Assembly: GCA_022605955.1 (NCBI GenBank)
Contig: JAKCOZ010000003.1
Coordinates: 53,196,179-53,260,178, forward strand
Reading direction: 5' to 3'
DNA from: Rallus limicola
Taxonomy: Eukaryota; Chordata; Aves; Gruiformes; Rallidae
DNA: 64,000 bases
A program made the translations under genes and the position numbers. Shown piece by piece: positions 36,661 through 49,400 of the stretch. The notes beneath the pieces are model-generated. The model did no database searches, was not told the DNA's origin, and saw only the letters and a program-made list of their open reading frames with translations. How positions within the stretch are numbered: position 1 is the stretch's first letter; each line of letters starts with the position of its first letter.

Positions 36661-37650
36661 GGAGAATTGCTATGTGACCATTCTCTAGTGCTTCCGTGGT
36701 TTATAATACCATGTGTCTAACCTTGCATCTTCACTGCTGCATGGATCTCCATTTACTACTTTCACTGGACAGTAGACCAAAAGACTTCAGTAGTACACCA
36801 TCCCATAAGCATTGGTGTGCCACCCTCCACATTATCTCTAGCAAGCCTGGTTTTATCCCTTCTCCCTTCAACTCTAGTTTAAAGCTTTTTCAAAGTGCCC
36901 TGCTAACTCCCATGCAAGATCCTTCTCCCTCTTTGAGATAGGTGTACCCTTCTGCCACCACAGCAGGTCTGGTGTCATGTAGATCAACCCATGATCAAAA
37001 AACCCCAAATCCTGCCAGGCTCAGAGCCAGGTCCTGTCTCTTCCCGTTTCTCCTCTTCAACTGGAAGGATAGAGGAGAACACTGCTTGTACTCCTGACCC
37101 TTTAACCAGACATCCCAGGATCCTGAAGTCTCTCTTAATTGCCTCAGACTTTTTGTTGCAACTTCATCCCCTTCTGCCTGAAAAATCAACAGTGGATAAT
37201 AATCTAGGGCCCATACCAGGGTAGGAAACTTTCTCTTTAACCTGGGCCCCAGGCAGATAGAAGACTTCCCTAAGAAGGGGATCTAGACAGCATATTGGAC
37301 CTTCTGTCCTCTTCAGAAGGGAGTCTTCTATGACAATGACCTGTCTTTTTTTCTTTATGGAAGCGGTTTTGATGGAGGACATAAGTCAACTTAACCACAA
37401 CAACACCTCCAAGCTAGATGAATCATCATCCTCATTGTCATTTGGCTCCATTTGTAGAGCCTCATACCTGTTATGCAATAGTAGTTGGGAAAGTCAAGCA
37501 GTCACAGAGATGTGCCTGCTGCATCGGACAGTAACTTGTTGTCATTATCCCCTATCCTTTAAGTCACTGTGTTCAGCCAGGCAGAGAGAAGATAGGGAAT
37601 TCCCTGTCATGTGTCCTGCCTGCCTGTTGGACCTAGCCAAGGGAAAGTAG
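36661..37650 (-). pseudogene. CR1 LINE ORF1 remnant, SGNH/GDSL esterase-like domain
   Basis: On the minus strand, upstream of ORF2, the frame 37164-37382 contains RQVIVIEDSLLKRTEGPICCLDPLLREV. This corresponds to block I of the esterase-like domain in CR1-type ORF1 proteins. The nucleophile Ser codon is at 37320-37322 in 'DSLL', while the preceding Gly of GDSL is Glu. After a frameshift, 36995-37189 carries FQAEGDEVA and further ORF1-like sequence, and weak matches run to about 36720. Upstream (37382-37560) a piece LLLHNRYEAL corresponds to the linker before the domain. ORF1 of CR1 elements is thought to bind nucleic acid or lipid; this copy is broken. The 5' limit near 37650 is approximate. 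Confidence 0.72.
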
Positions 37651-40100
37651 GATGTGGTTCTAGTAGTGTCTCACACTCACTGATACTGCTCAACTCAGCT
37701 CAGTGATACTTATTGCCATCATTTCCGTATGTATGTGTTTCTATATAATGGTTTTAAACCCAAGTATTCTGCTTACCATGTAATGGCCTTCTCCTAATAA
37801 TTGTTTAATACAGTATAGACTTAGTTCAAGAGGCTATATAAACAGGTATCAGGCCTCAGCGAGCTCAATGGGCTGATGGCAATAGTCTTCCAGTAGAGGG
37901 GGTGTGGTGGACATCCTCTCGGTTGTGGGTCTGAAACATCTCAAATTACTCTAGCCATATTTGTCAGCTTAACACCAGCAGGCTGCTCTATGAGCTAGCT
38001 GCACCGATGCCTTGCTTTGTTACGCTTCCGCGCAGCTTTTACTTCCTCACATTATTTAGCAGTCAAGAAGGATTGTGCTGAAACAGACAAGAGATTTTTC
38101 TTATCCTGCTTCTCCAGTTCTGTGATTGGTGATATTAATTCAACATATTAATGGGGGTAAATTCAACTTGGTGTCACTTAGCTGCTGCAGGCATTGCAAT
38201 ATATCCATTTTAGAGACTGGTATTTATATTCTGATCACATATAACCATGCTAACAGGTATTAATATGGCACTGAGATAGCAATGCTAAAAACTAGGTATG
38301 CTGATATTAAAATACTGATTGTGGCAGTGCTATTTATTTCAAATGTTATGGTTTTTGACATTTGTTTAAAAAAAAACTGAATGTCAGGTTTCATTTTCAA
38401 ATGTTTGCAGGTTGTTATTGATACAATTCTGCTTTGTTGGAGATATATTTTTAAAGGTTTCACCTGTATTTTAGCTGAGAAAGCAGAAGCTCCCATCTTA
38501 AAACCACATTTTTTCCTGATATTTGTTACTAAGCACTCTTTCTAAAAAATAACAAGCCTTTCCTGCCACATTGTCACTATTGACTTCTAATTTGTGTGAG
38601 CTGGTATGACTACTGTCAGTTCCTTCCCTCAGAATACCATACTAGAAAAATAAAACTGCTTTGTAGACATGCTGAGAGCTGCATAGAGATGTAGAAAGTT
38701 TGGGCTTTGAAAGCCTTTTTTCTTTCTTTCTTTCTTTTTTTTTATTCCCCCTGCACATGGACCCTTACAGTGTGGCTCCAGTTGCCTGTCTAGGTCCTCT
38801 ACTGCCTGCCATAACATGAGTAACTGATCCTGTTGTGGTGCTTATCTGTGGTCTGTGCTAAAAGAAAATTAAGACTATTTGGCAATAATTACAAGGAACA
38901 GGAACATGCAAACTGGGTCAGGACTAAATATTTCTGTTGGTGTGTTGACAATAGCAAGTACTGATGGATGTAATTTTGGATGTAAAAACTAAACTTCTAT
39001 TTTGACAAGTAAAATATGAGTAGAATTTTGGATAATATACTATTAAAGACTGAAATTTTGATGAAAAAAGTAATCTGTGGGCCAAAATAACCTGCAGACG
39101 GCTGTCTTCTAAAAAGCATCAAAAATATGTTTTGATGCTGTACTTGCTGTTCTAAAAAGTGATTGAAGGATACTACAAAATGAAAATCCTTTTCTTTCTC
39201 AGGCTTTCTGTGGGTCTGTGTTTCTGCCTTGTCAGCTGGTATATTTAGCATCAACCACAATTAGTCTTTCCAAGAAACTGCATCTTCCTCATTTAGTTTG
39301 TCAACGGTTAAAATCATCGTAAAACTTGGAGTCATAGTCATGCCTCCTTGGTGCACAGTTGCTACAGAAGTAAAAGTTGAATTAGTTTAATTAAAATGTT
39401 TCCCTTTTTATAGGCATAATTAGGTATTGTTAGTAAGCAGCTGAAGTCTGCCAGAACATCCTAGATTTTGAACTAAGATGAATGTAGAAAACCATCGTGT
39501 CTTACGTATAATACTTATTACTATCCTAGTCACATTACTGTGCTATTCACCTTTGTTTAATTTTAGGAAAATTATTTAATTTTTAACTAGTGTTCCCAAG
39601 GTTGTTAAGAAACCCTGTGCTATATAGCTCAGCTTTGACTGGAATGTTTAGAATTTGTATGTTTTTGACAGTTCATTTGTGTAGTTAGTCTGGTGACAAA
39701 TTCTACATCTGAAGTGTTTACCAGGAAGAGTATAGTGAAACATACAACTTTAACCTAAAATTTCTTAGTTACTTTTGCTATTTTGGCTGGTTTTGAAAAC
39801 TTGTTTTGTGTGCTTTGCTCTTTGCCTTAAGTCTGTATAATTCTTCCCCAGACCTCCCATGCTGTTAAATGCATGGGTAGAATGGTAGCTTCCAAGCAGG
39901 TCACTCACCCCTAAAGAAAACACTTTCAGGTCACATCATATAACCTGTATTATAAGAACAGCTGTGGGTAAGATTCTAAAAATGACTATCCCGATCTTTT
40001 TATGTAGCTTTTTTGATGTTTCATTTTGTTTTTTTCAGATGAGAGAAGAAGTTATCATTATCTTAATATATTAGTGTCTCTCTCTTTTTTTTTTTTATAG
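37651..40100. other. Non-coding interval, possible CR1 5' UTR then unique sequence
   Basis: 37651 to about 37950 may still be CR1 5' UTR, but I cannot support it. The rest is AT-rich with a (TTTC)n run at 38717-38744. A short exon-like piece at 39236-39295 is described as a finding. It is probably intron upstream of the exon at 40101. Confidence 0.45.
38717..38744 (+). repeat. (TTTC)n / poly-T microsatellite
   Basis: Four TTTC units flanked by T runs, read directly. Confidence 0.85.
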
Positions 40101-40410
40101 ATAAGAAAATATTTTGAACTTGAGCCTCTTGCACGTGGAAAGCGCTGGATTCTTAAACCCTGCTCCTTGGATGATATGGAGGCAGTAAAAGACAGCTTCT
40201 CCCTTCTAATAAACTTGCTAGAAGAGAGAGACTTCGAACCTTCAAGAATGTGAAACACAAGAGAGAAGAGTGGTATCAAGCGTTGCTGTACCTGTGCATT
40301 CTGCTCACAGCTCAATTATGGTGTGGTATCAAGACTGTGCTGTGATATGTTGTTCATACACAGTTGGTGCAGAATGTCCTTTGGTTAAATAAATATTCTG
40401 TGAATCAGGT
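40101..40410 (+). CDS. Terminal exon of an unidentified plus-strand gene (CDS part 40101-40253)
   Basis: A T-rich tract of 12 or more bases followed by ATAG gives a very strong splice acceptor, and the exon opens in phase 0 at 40101. Fifty codons follow, then TGA at 40251-40253. The peptide includes KYFELEPLARGKRWILKP, then DDMEAVKDSFSLL, ending ERDFEPSRM. Composition is globular and helical-looking, with codon variety typical of real coding DNA. The 3' UTR contains AATAAA at 40388-40393, so cleavage is expected at about 40405-40415. I do not recognise the protein family. Upstream exons must lie to the left on the plus strand; only 39236-39295 is a weak in-phase candidate. The chance of a false call is modest because acceptor, frame, stop and poly-A signal agree. 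Confidence 0.72.
40388..40393 (+). promoter_or_regulatory. Polyadenylation signal AATAAA
   Basis: A canonical hexamer 135 bases after the stop codon of the exon at 40101, with a TGTG element shortly downstream. It probably defines the 3' end of that transcript. Confidence 0.6.
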
Positions 40411-43205
40411 ACACAACTATTTCCAGTAAAGTTGTCTACACTACTGAAATAGGGAGTTCCTCTTTGTTTACCACTGTTCTTGCACACTGCACGTTGATTT
40501 CTTGTGTTGTGATCATCCGTGATAGGAGATTCTACACGCACAAAAATAACATAGTCTGTAAAGGAGCAATTCTACCTGCTACTTTTTTTAAAAAAAAAAA
40601 CAAACCAAACTTATGTCTTAAGGTTTGTGAGATTACTTTGTGTTAGCTTGTTTACTGACCCCACAGTTTAAAAAGCACAGCCACTGAGAAGCTTAACAGA
40701 ATACCTTAAAGGGAGGCAGTCTCATATTAATGCAAAGGTTAGTCCTGAAGTTTTGCTAACTCAAAACACAGTTAACAAGTTAGTTGATTCCTCTTCTAAA
40801 GTCACAGCATAAATTTGTCAAACCAGAACCATTATTTTGCAGGAAGTTTGCTGAAAGATAAATTAGCACATGGATGTGTATGGATAACAGTATTTGGGAA
40901 AAATAGGTGATATAAACAGTTGGTCTAAGTAACAATATTTTAAGAAAACATACAAAAGTTGTAGAAAGTAATAATTTTCATTTAAAGTAGTGTTCCATAA
41001 GAGAAGTGAAATGCCTGTTAATTCAGCTGTGAAGGCTTTATTACTAGTTAGAAGTGTGACTGATTTTACATAAGGATTGCTTCGTTTTTCACGCACTCAT
41101 AGAGTACTACTGTTACCGTAACATTGCCAAGGCTTCTGCACCGCATTTAAGGACCTTCCAGTGTTTATACTATAAGGTTCTGTTTTCAGGGGATCATAAC
41201 CTGTTCTTTCCTCTGGGCTACATGTTACTCAGAAGACAAAAAAGTATTAATTGGAAACAACATTTTTAATACATTTGTAAAAATCCTGTTTGGTTACAGT
41301 AACATAGTGCCTATTTCCTCTTTCCAAGTATTTCCCAGTGTAGGTTTGCAGTGTTTTGGTTGCCTTTATTTGATATTTTAAAACCTGATAAACCAATTTT
41401 GTCCATGGAAGAAACATGCCAGGTCACTGGTTCACCTTTAAAGTCACAACAGGGTGTGTGCAGATCAGTCACCGGACTGGTGCACACCTTGAATGTTGTG
41501 CCTTGTGCATGAGTGTCTACAAACAAACTGTAGTGATGTGTCAGTGGTTCCTCACTGATTCTGTTTGTGAATTCTGTAACTCTTCTTTTTCAGGGCTTTC
41601 AGCAACATATCTTTCCACTTTGAACATTGAAGTTTGATGTCTGTTTCTTACTAGTTTATTTGAGAACAGCTGTTAAAGGCTCATAAAAGCTATTTCTCTA
41701 TTACTTGCAATTATAAGCTTAGTTAAACAATTTTTTTTTAACAGGTTTTTTGTTTACTTCTAAATTTCCATAGATTTCTTGCATTGCTCCCTCAGAATTA
41801 TTTCTGCCCAAATGCATAGCCTGATCATCATTGTTTTAACTTCCTTGCATTGCTTGAAAAAAGCTGGGAAAACTAGGAAGCTTCTTGCTTAATTATGTGA
41901 CCCAATAGGCAGAAAGCCTGAAGGACATGGATTCTTGCTTTGGTTTTTCTCTCTTTCCTGCCAGGTCAATCACCTCCTACTACTATTGGAAATACCCAAG
42001 AACTGGAATTGTTTAAAACACAGAGAGGAGCCATGTGTTGGTTCTGTTCTCTCTGCACAGTTTAGACAGGACCCAGCTGCCCATCGGTTTCTGCTGTGTG
42101 GGTTAAGGAGATTCCTTTCCCTAGATTTAAAGCAGAACTGAAACTAATTTACAGTTCCAAACTGTCTCTTAGCTGACATCAGCTTAGAGGCTCCAGAGTC
42201 CCCATATTTCCACAATGTCTTGTTAAAGAACAATGACAGGTAAGTGGTGGGGAGGAGTGGGAGAATTATTTCGCAGAGAAGACAAGTAGTTTAGGGAGGC
42301 AGAGAGAAGGATTCAGGCTTTTACTCCTTTTTCACTGAGCATCAGATGAGAAATAAAATTTGTTTACTGTTTCTTCCTCTCTTTCACATATGAAAGTTAT
42401 GGACCAAAAGGGGTACAGCAAATGAAAATAAGCCCAACTGTATTGCATGCTTACAAAGCATACTTAATTTGTACCATCAACTGTCTGGTCAAAAAGTTTC
42501 TGAGTTGCTTTCTGGTCATGAATTCCCAACTATGCACTGTTGGAAGGTGCTACATGACTAATACACAAAAGGCTCAAGTAGTCAATGAGAATATGGCATG
42601 GGCATATTCCAGTGGCCACTTTGACTAGGACCTTTTGATGCTTAATGCTTTTTATTTAGGAAAAGGCCAACTGCATAGGAGCAGTGGTTTGGGGTTTTTT
42701 TTTCAGAATTATTTTGGATATGCTTTTTCTTACTAATACAGAGATCATTCCTTACCATAGGTTGAAACAATACCTCATAATTGCTTAAGGCTAAGACCAA
42801 CGCTTATCTTTGCTTTGAATGTAGGTCTTCTGTGGTTTTGTATTGTGGATGGACTTAGTGGATGTGTCCCTTTTTAACATTTATAGACACCTTCACCTTC
42901 TTATGGAGGAGTTAAGAATATTCATAGCAGCTCATGTCACACTTCCTTGTGTAAAGTGTTCTTGAATGTTCTGGATATGGTAGAATATGTAAACACTGTG
43001 CAGGTTTTATTCAGATGATCAATCTCAATTGTTTGTTTATTTTTGTTTCTTTTTTTTCCTTAATCTTTTCATATGTGTTCATCATTTAGATGAAATAAAC
43101 TTGGGCACTAGGCTCTACTTTCCATGCAAGTTCATTAAGATGTGAACATTGTGTTTTTAAAAAAGATATTGTGATTTAGTGTTCTTTAGCCATCTGTTAA
43201 GTTAC

Positions 43206-43207
<2 letters not shown>

Positions 43208-43236
<29 letters not shown>
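43208..43236 (+). repeat. (TG)n microsatellite, about 14 units
   Basis: An uninterrupted TG dinucleotide run. The open frames across it on both strands owe their VCVCVC or THTHTH segments to the repeat. Confidence 0.95.
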
Positions 43237-43238
<2 letters not shown>

Positions 43239-46200
43239 GTGCCCACATTGGGCTTCTTCTCAGACCTGTGCCTGTCTGCAGTGTCTCAGCCGTCAGAATG
43301 AAAACATTATCAATCAGTACCCAACAACAGCTGGTTTTGACAAGCTTCTGTCTGCCGCCTAATGCTTTACAACTTGTCAATAAGACCTCTTTGTCTCCCT
43401 GCTCTGAGATGGTGATCTTACTGCTTCCATGTTGTGTCCTGTACTTGTACTTCTAGCTTTTGTATGGAAAAAAAAAGTTAAATCTTAGTGGGTTTTGATA
43501 TTCTTTCTTGCTGTATAATGCTCCATGTGTATCTTAGCTTGCCTCTTCAGATGCGCTATACAAAAATCTGTGATGTAATATTTCATTTAACTTCTTGCAT
43601 TTCATTATATTTATAGAAGTTGCAGATTTTTGTACCGTATTAGTTAATACAGTTGCCTTTTTGTAATGGCAATTAATTTATATTACAAAAGTTTGTATCT
43701 TTACTGTAGTAAAAAGTATTAGTTAACTGCCATATTATCTTGACTTTATACTAAAAATGCAGTGTCTATATGCAGAAGTTGACCCATTCAAGTGGTCAAC
43801 TGCTGGCATGAGGAACTTGTATTGTTTGTGATTTATACATGATTTCCACTATCCAAAAAAAAAAAAAGGATAAATGAAAATAAACACTGTGTAGAGTTGA
43901 GTTTCTAAGTTTGAATTTCTTGAGTAGTAGCTAGTTTGGGAGTATCATGTATTATCATTTGCTATCTTCAAGGTAAATTATTTACTCCTACACGCAAACA
44001 AATATTATGGTATAATCAGTGCTAAATCATACATAGTTGCACACACATACATATAAAATAGAAACTTAAAACAGTTGGCTGATTTATTTCCACAGAAATG
44101 TGTTGTTACTATGGAAATATATCTGAAAGATATTGCATCTTTGTTGATGGAACAGAGAATGGAATAAACTTTATACAAATATCTCATAATGTTAAACTAT
44201 TTATAAGGTTAGGAATTATTTTAAAATAAAGTTACATGCCAAAATGCAAAAATGGAGGAAAAAAAAAGCTACAAAAGTTGAGCAAAGGAAAATACTATGG
44301 AGAAAATAAAATCTTGCTGAGATAACTCAATGTTATCATAGCAATCGCTATTTGAGTAGAAGAGATTTTCACAATGCAGGGTCTAACAGCTGATGAAGTA
44401 CTGTGCTGCTGAGCCAAACTGGAGTTGCTGATTCAGCTACTGTTGTTATATGCTTTTTTCATTTTATTACTTTTTAAATCTGCCTCTTACCAAGACTAGG
44501 ATGGAACTGAAAAATTTGTACTCTCGGAGTATTCGTAAAATTCTTTTGTTTCTTATAAATAGGAACTGAAAAATCTGCAAATCATGCCTCATTTGATAGC
44601 TCTTGAAAGAATTTTCATTAGCTCATTAGCCCTTTGACCTAATAGTTCAAACAAATAAAAACATCTGTTTGTGCTGGCTGTAGGGTTAGTCATCCAGGGC
44701 CCAGGTTAACACAGGGATGAGAGAGAGCCCTGTATCCTACGTGAAAACAAATACCATACCTTTCTCAGTATCTGCAGTTGAAACAGACCCCTGAAATCAA
44801 GTAGGGCTGCTGAATTCTGTTAGGTGAAGAGATTGAAAATTATCATACCCTTCTCAGTCCTCAGCCCTCATGGGTGAACCATCTTCAGTATGTGAGCTGA
44901 ACTGGAGATCAGGTCTAATTTAACTAGTTCTGAGACATTTCTGCTTAGTTATAGCTTTTTGTAATGCATTTTATCTTGTATCAGAGCTTTATTTAGAGAA
45001 ACCAAAGTATGCTGTGTGTATTACTTGTTCATTCACCAGATTTTATGGGAAAATGTACCATGTGTTGCTCTGGTGGACTTTGGTGGAATATAATCAGGAC
45101 AGCCTTGCTTGTTGAGTGTATGTTTGTGCCTCAAGCATATTTGGCACACATTTATGTATTAAATAAATCTTTATTTTTTAGTCACTGAAACTGTCTTAAA
45201 AGGGCAGGTATTCAAATGTGAGTATTGGTGCTATCAGTAGTCTGTGCAGCTCTGGCCGCCTATGGCAATAAGGTAGGGAGAACAGAAAAGAGATATTTAA
45301 TTCATCTGGTTGTCAAATTTACAGTAAACCCAACAAAAGTGTTTACCAAAAGGTCCTGTGTTGGCTTGGGATAACTATAGATAATAAGGAGTTGCGGGTG
45401 TGGAGAGGAAGAACGACATAATCTATGCCCAGCCATACTATTATGGGAATAGAGAGACCCATTGCCTGAAAAGAGCCTTATTTTGGTGTAGACCATAGCT
45501 GTAATGAAAAGCTATTGCATAGTTAATCTCTAAGCACAGGAACATTTCCTCACACATGGAAAGTCAATACATATTTTTGAGAACTTGCCCACATGCTAAT
45601 AAGAAGCATGAACTGTACCTATTATGCATCAATGCAATATAAGGAAAGCCATTCAGAATTAATTTTCTCAGTTCTTACTATCAGATTGTGAGCTAAAACT
45701 CACAAAAAATACAACCAGCAATCATACCACTTTCTTTTATCTGTCACCTAGAAATACCAAAATGCTGTTGTTAATTTTTATTACAATGCCATGTAACTAT
45801 AATATATTGCATTTCAGTGTGCACTGGAAAGTATTTGCATGTATTAAGTAAAGCAAGACAAAAATAAATCCTTTTGTGGTTTGGCAACTTCCATGCATGA
45901 AGAACTGCCCTCTTAGAAGGAGACATTTAGCACTGGAATACAGAAGCCTCCTATGATCGCTTTAAGTCATTGCTAAGTGAAATGCTAAATCCCGGAAATC
46001 CCAAACAAAAGATTTGATGCTGTTACAAAGTATAGGCCCCAAAGATAGTGTGGAAGAGCAAAAGGATGACTTCTATATACATGTTGCAAAACAGGTTTAA
46101 TGGCCAATCACACAGCAAAGTATTTGGTATTTTAACAATGCGACAGTCCTGGATTTGGAAGGTTGATAGATTTTTCAGGATCAAAAGGGCATTTTGTAAA

Positions 46201-46372
46201 AAGTTTAATTTTATGGTAGGTTATGTTTTGGGCCTATCAACTTTGACACACTCCCTTTAAGGCAACAATTCCTGCTGAGTCTTAAGATTGGCACTCTAAA
46301 AATTTCTTCTATATGTATTAATGGATTCCGTTAGCACATGCTAAAAAAGCATTTTCTGTCCCATTTCATTTC

Positions 46373-46436
46373 CTTGAAAGCATATACCCATTGAAAGCAT
46401 ATATACCATATATATGAAAGCATATACCACTAATAT
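46373..46436 (+). repeat. Short imperfect repeat cluster 'gaaagcatata'
   Basis: Three copies of 'gaaagcatata', followed by short C/A/T spacers, within about 64 bases of AT-rich DNA. Confidence 0.8.
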
Positions 46437-49400
46437 ACATCTTGCTTTTTTTGGAAACAAAAGCTTCACAAACTTCTCATAGACTTTGTGTACCACCATG
46501 TTCAGTAGCATGTCCTTAGGGAAGGTTATACACCCAAATTACCATATTATTGTGTACCTTTCAGAGATCCCATTTCTACCAGTATCAAAACTGTGCATTT
46601 TTAATGCTTTTAACAACAAATTGCTATTTGCAAAATTACATCAGAATTATTTTATTGTAATGTTCCTGTGCATGGTGTCTTTGTAAAACCAAGAGATTCA
46701 AGATTTGAATGGGATTGTACCATTGCAAATTAACAGAGATTAAACTGCAGTATCTGGGAAATAATTGCTTTTTTATTCAATAGCGGAACCAACAATGCAA
46801 TCTCCTCATTCCCTCAATATTTATCCTTGCTACAGAGAAGAAACAAACGCTCATTGTTAACAATGTAAATTATAACAGCCTTAGTCCATCTTTACTAAAT
46901 TGCTTTGTTTCCCAATGAGAGTTATAATCCTCTCTGTTTTACACTTGGTATCAATTAAAGCGGAAAGCCTGCCTTCAAGTATCTGAGAATAAGGTTAATT
47001 TTAAAAAGAAATTCTAACTGCCTTTTCTAAAAATATTTTTGTACACGACTCAGAGGAGTGTGACTGATGTAGAAAATTCACTGTTTACCTTTAAAATATA
47101 GAGCATGACCTTTTGGTTACAGTAAATACAGTACTGCTAGTCTGGTAAAGTCATCACATATAGTAAAGATATTGAGACCATTTACCTCACATTCCTCCCT
47201 ATTAGCTTCCACAATTAACATGATCCACAGCTGAAAAAATAATTCTAGTTGTCAGTGATAAATGGGGTGAAATCGTCAATCACAGAAGTCGACAGTATTA
47301 TTTTAAAAAGATATTGCAAACAAATGTTTACCCAAAGATAGCAGTATTTTGCTGATATTTTTGTTCCTGGGGGTCCTCTCATTTCACATGGCAAACTGAC
47401 TTTAGTGGTCACTCTCAGGCTAAAGAGAGCTTTTTTTCTTTTCTTTTTTTTCTGTTGCCTGAAGAGTACCAAACTCCCAAGGACCAAAATCTTTAGCAGA
47501 AGCAGGAACATTCCTGATTACCTTCTGAGCTCAGAGACAGAGTTTAGTGTTTTGTTTATTTGCTTTCTTTTTTTGTTGTGATGTGCAGACCTGAAGTTTC
47601 AGTTCAGGCCTGTCTTCACTGAGAAGATCCAGTAATATAGAAGTCTGCTATCATGGGCTACATAAATATCTTGCCTATTTTTAGAACTTGATTTTAATCT
47701 CTAAAGAATTTTCATGTCAAGGTCAAATTTTGTATGGTGGTTTCATATTATGATATATTGATGACCTAGATAACAAAGAAAACCATTAAAGAAAATTTCT
47801 CCATGCAGTGTTTGGAGAGAAGAAATCTGCTGTTTTTCCATTCTCAATGCTGAGGAATCTTCCATAAAACTGCTGTGAGATGATGAGTCTCATTCTGCTT
47901 TCTTGTTTTCCCTTTAGGTTTGGGTCAAATCAAATCAATATAATCTGTTTCTTTTAAGTTCGGCATTTTATACTACCTGGATACTGGTGATTGGCATGTT
48001 CTCAAGCTCTTTAATCTGTGATAGCCACTACACATCTAACCCAATTAAGGCCTGCAGGAGGTGGCAATTCCTGATCAATGTTTCCCATTCCTGATTTGAC
48101 CTTTTTATTTCCTGCCTGCATGTAAGGTTTAAAAAAATCCTCAGTGTTCACACCTGTGTATACATCTCTCCTGCATCATGCGAGTGGAGCCATGGAGTGG
48201 TTGTTGAAACAGGTTTGAGTTCCCCATATACTCAAAAGGATCAGATCATTCCCGATTGTCTCCAGGTGACGCTTAGTATATCTCTCATAGTATGACTCAC
48301 CTTCCTCTCTCTACCAGAGGACCCATTTCTCACCATCTTTTCCATTTCCATATTTGCATATTTCCGATGGGAACTCTGATTCATACAATAAGTGATCTTT
48401 TACTAAAGCAGGGGTTATTACGAGATGGCTACCTTTGAGGTTCTGTTTTATAATGAAAGTTACAGGTTGCAATGCAAATAGGAAACAGAAAATTTAACTG
48501 ACAGCAATAGGTTTGAGTATATCTAAAAGCAAGATCTAGCATGCCTTGCTCCAGCTGACCGATATTGAAAACGGATTCTCATTTGCTAATCTCAGAAATA
48601 AACCAGAAAAAATTGCTCAAAAGAGACATAGCCAGGTCAGCTGGAGGGGTGCAAAGTTAGTCCAGTATAACTGGAGACCACCATTGTGAATAGCACTGAG
48701 ACCCCTATTTTTCTGATAGCAAGAAGCGGTAGCCATCTGCCTAAAAATATGACCTGTAAACAGTAAGATATTTAATATTTCCACCAGGGAAATGCCAGTT
48801 TGAGGACTTATTGATAGCAGCTCTACCTTGCCAGATCATGCCAACCCACATCTTCCCCCAGAGAGAGGTTCAGATGTCCAGCAGCTACAGTCCCAGGAGA
48901 GCCCACTGCTCACCAGTGACATGCCTCTGCCATGGCAGCCCTGTCTGACTTGTTATAAACTGCATGGTGTTCAGGAGCCACAAGCCAGCCATTCCTGGCT
49001 CACTGAGATAAGCACTTCTCAAGACAATGAAAAAAATACTGAAGTGGGAAAATCGGTAATGGTGGCATGCCTCCACACCTGTCATGCTGTGTTACAATTT
49101 CAGTCTTTGATTGTTGGTCCCATAAAGGTGTCGGTTTTTTCATGTTATTAAAGCAATTACAGTTATTATACTAAATTTGTCCTTTCTGAAGGGAGCAAGA
49201 ACAAATGAGTGAGGATTTGCATACAAATTGAGCCTGGATGTGGAGGGGAAATCACAGCAGGCCTGCTCGGCAGACAGATGAGGTGGTGAGGAGACATTAT
49301 AAAGGAGCATGGGCTTGAGCCACCCTCCTTTGCAGCCCTTTGCTGGTGACCCTTTGAGGAATGTCTCCCAACTGTCTGGCAGATTCATTTGAATGAGAGA

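Noticed and set aside
48828..49151. 107-codon plus-strand open frame in a GC-richer patch
   Set aside because: No splice or poly-A context and no recognisable motif; several overlapping frames in the patch are open because of base composition.
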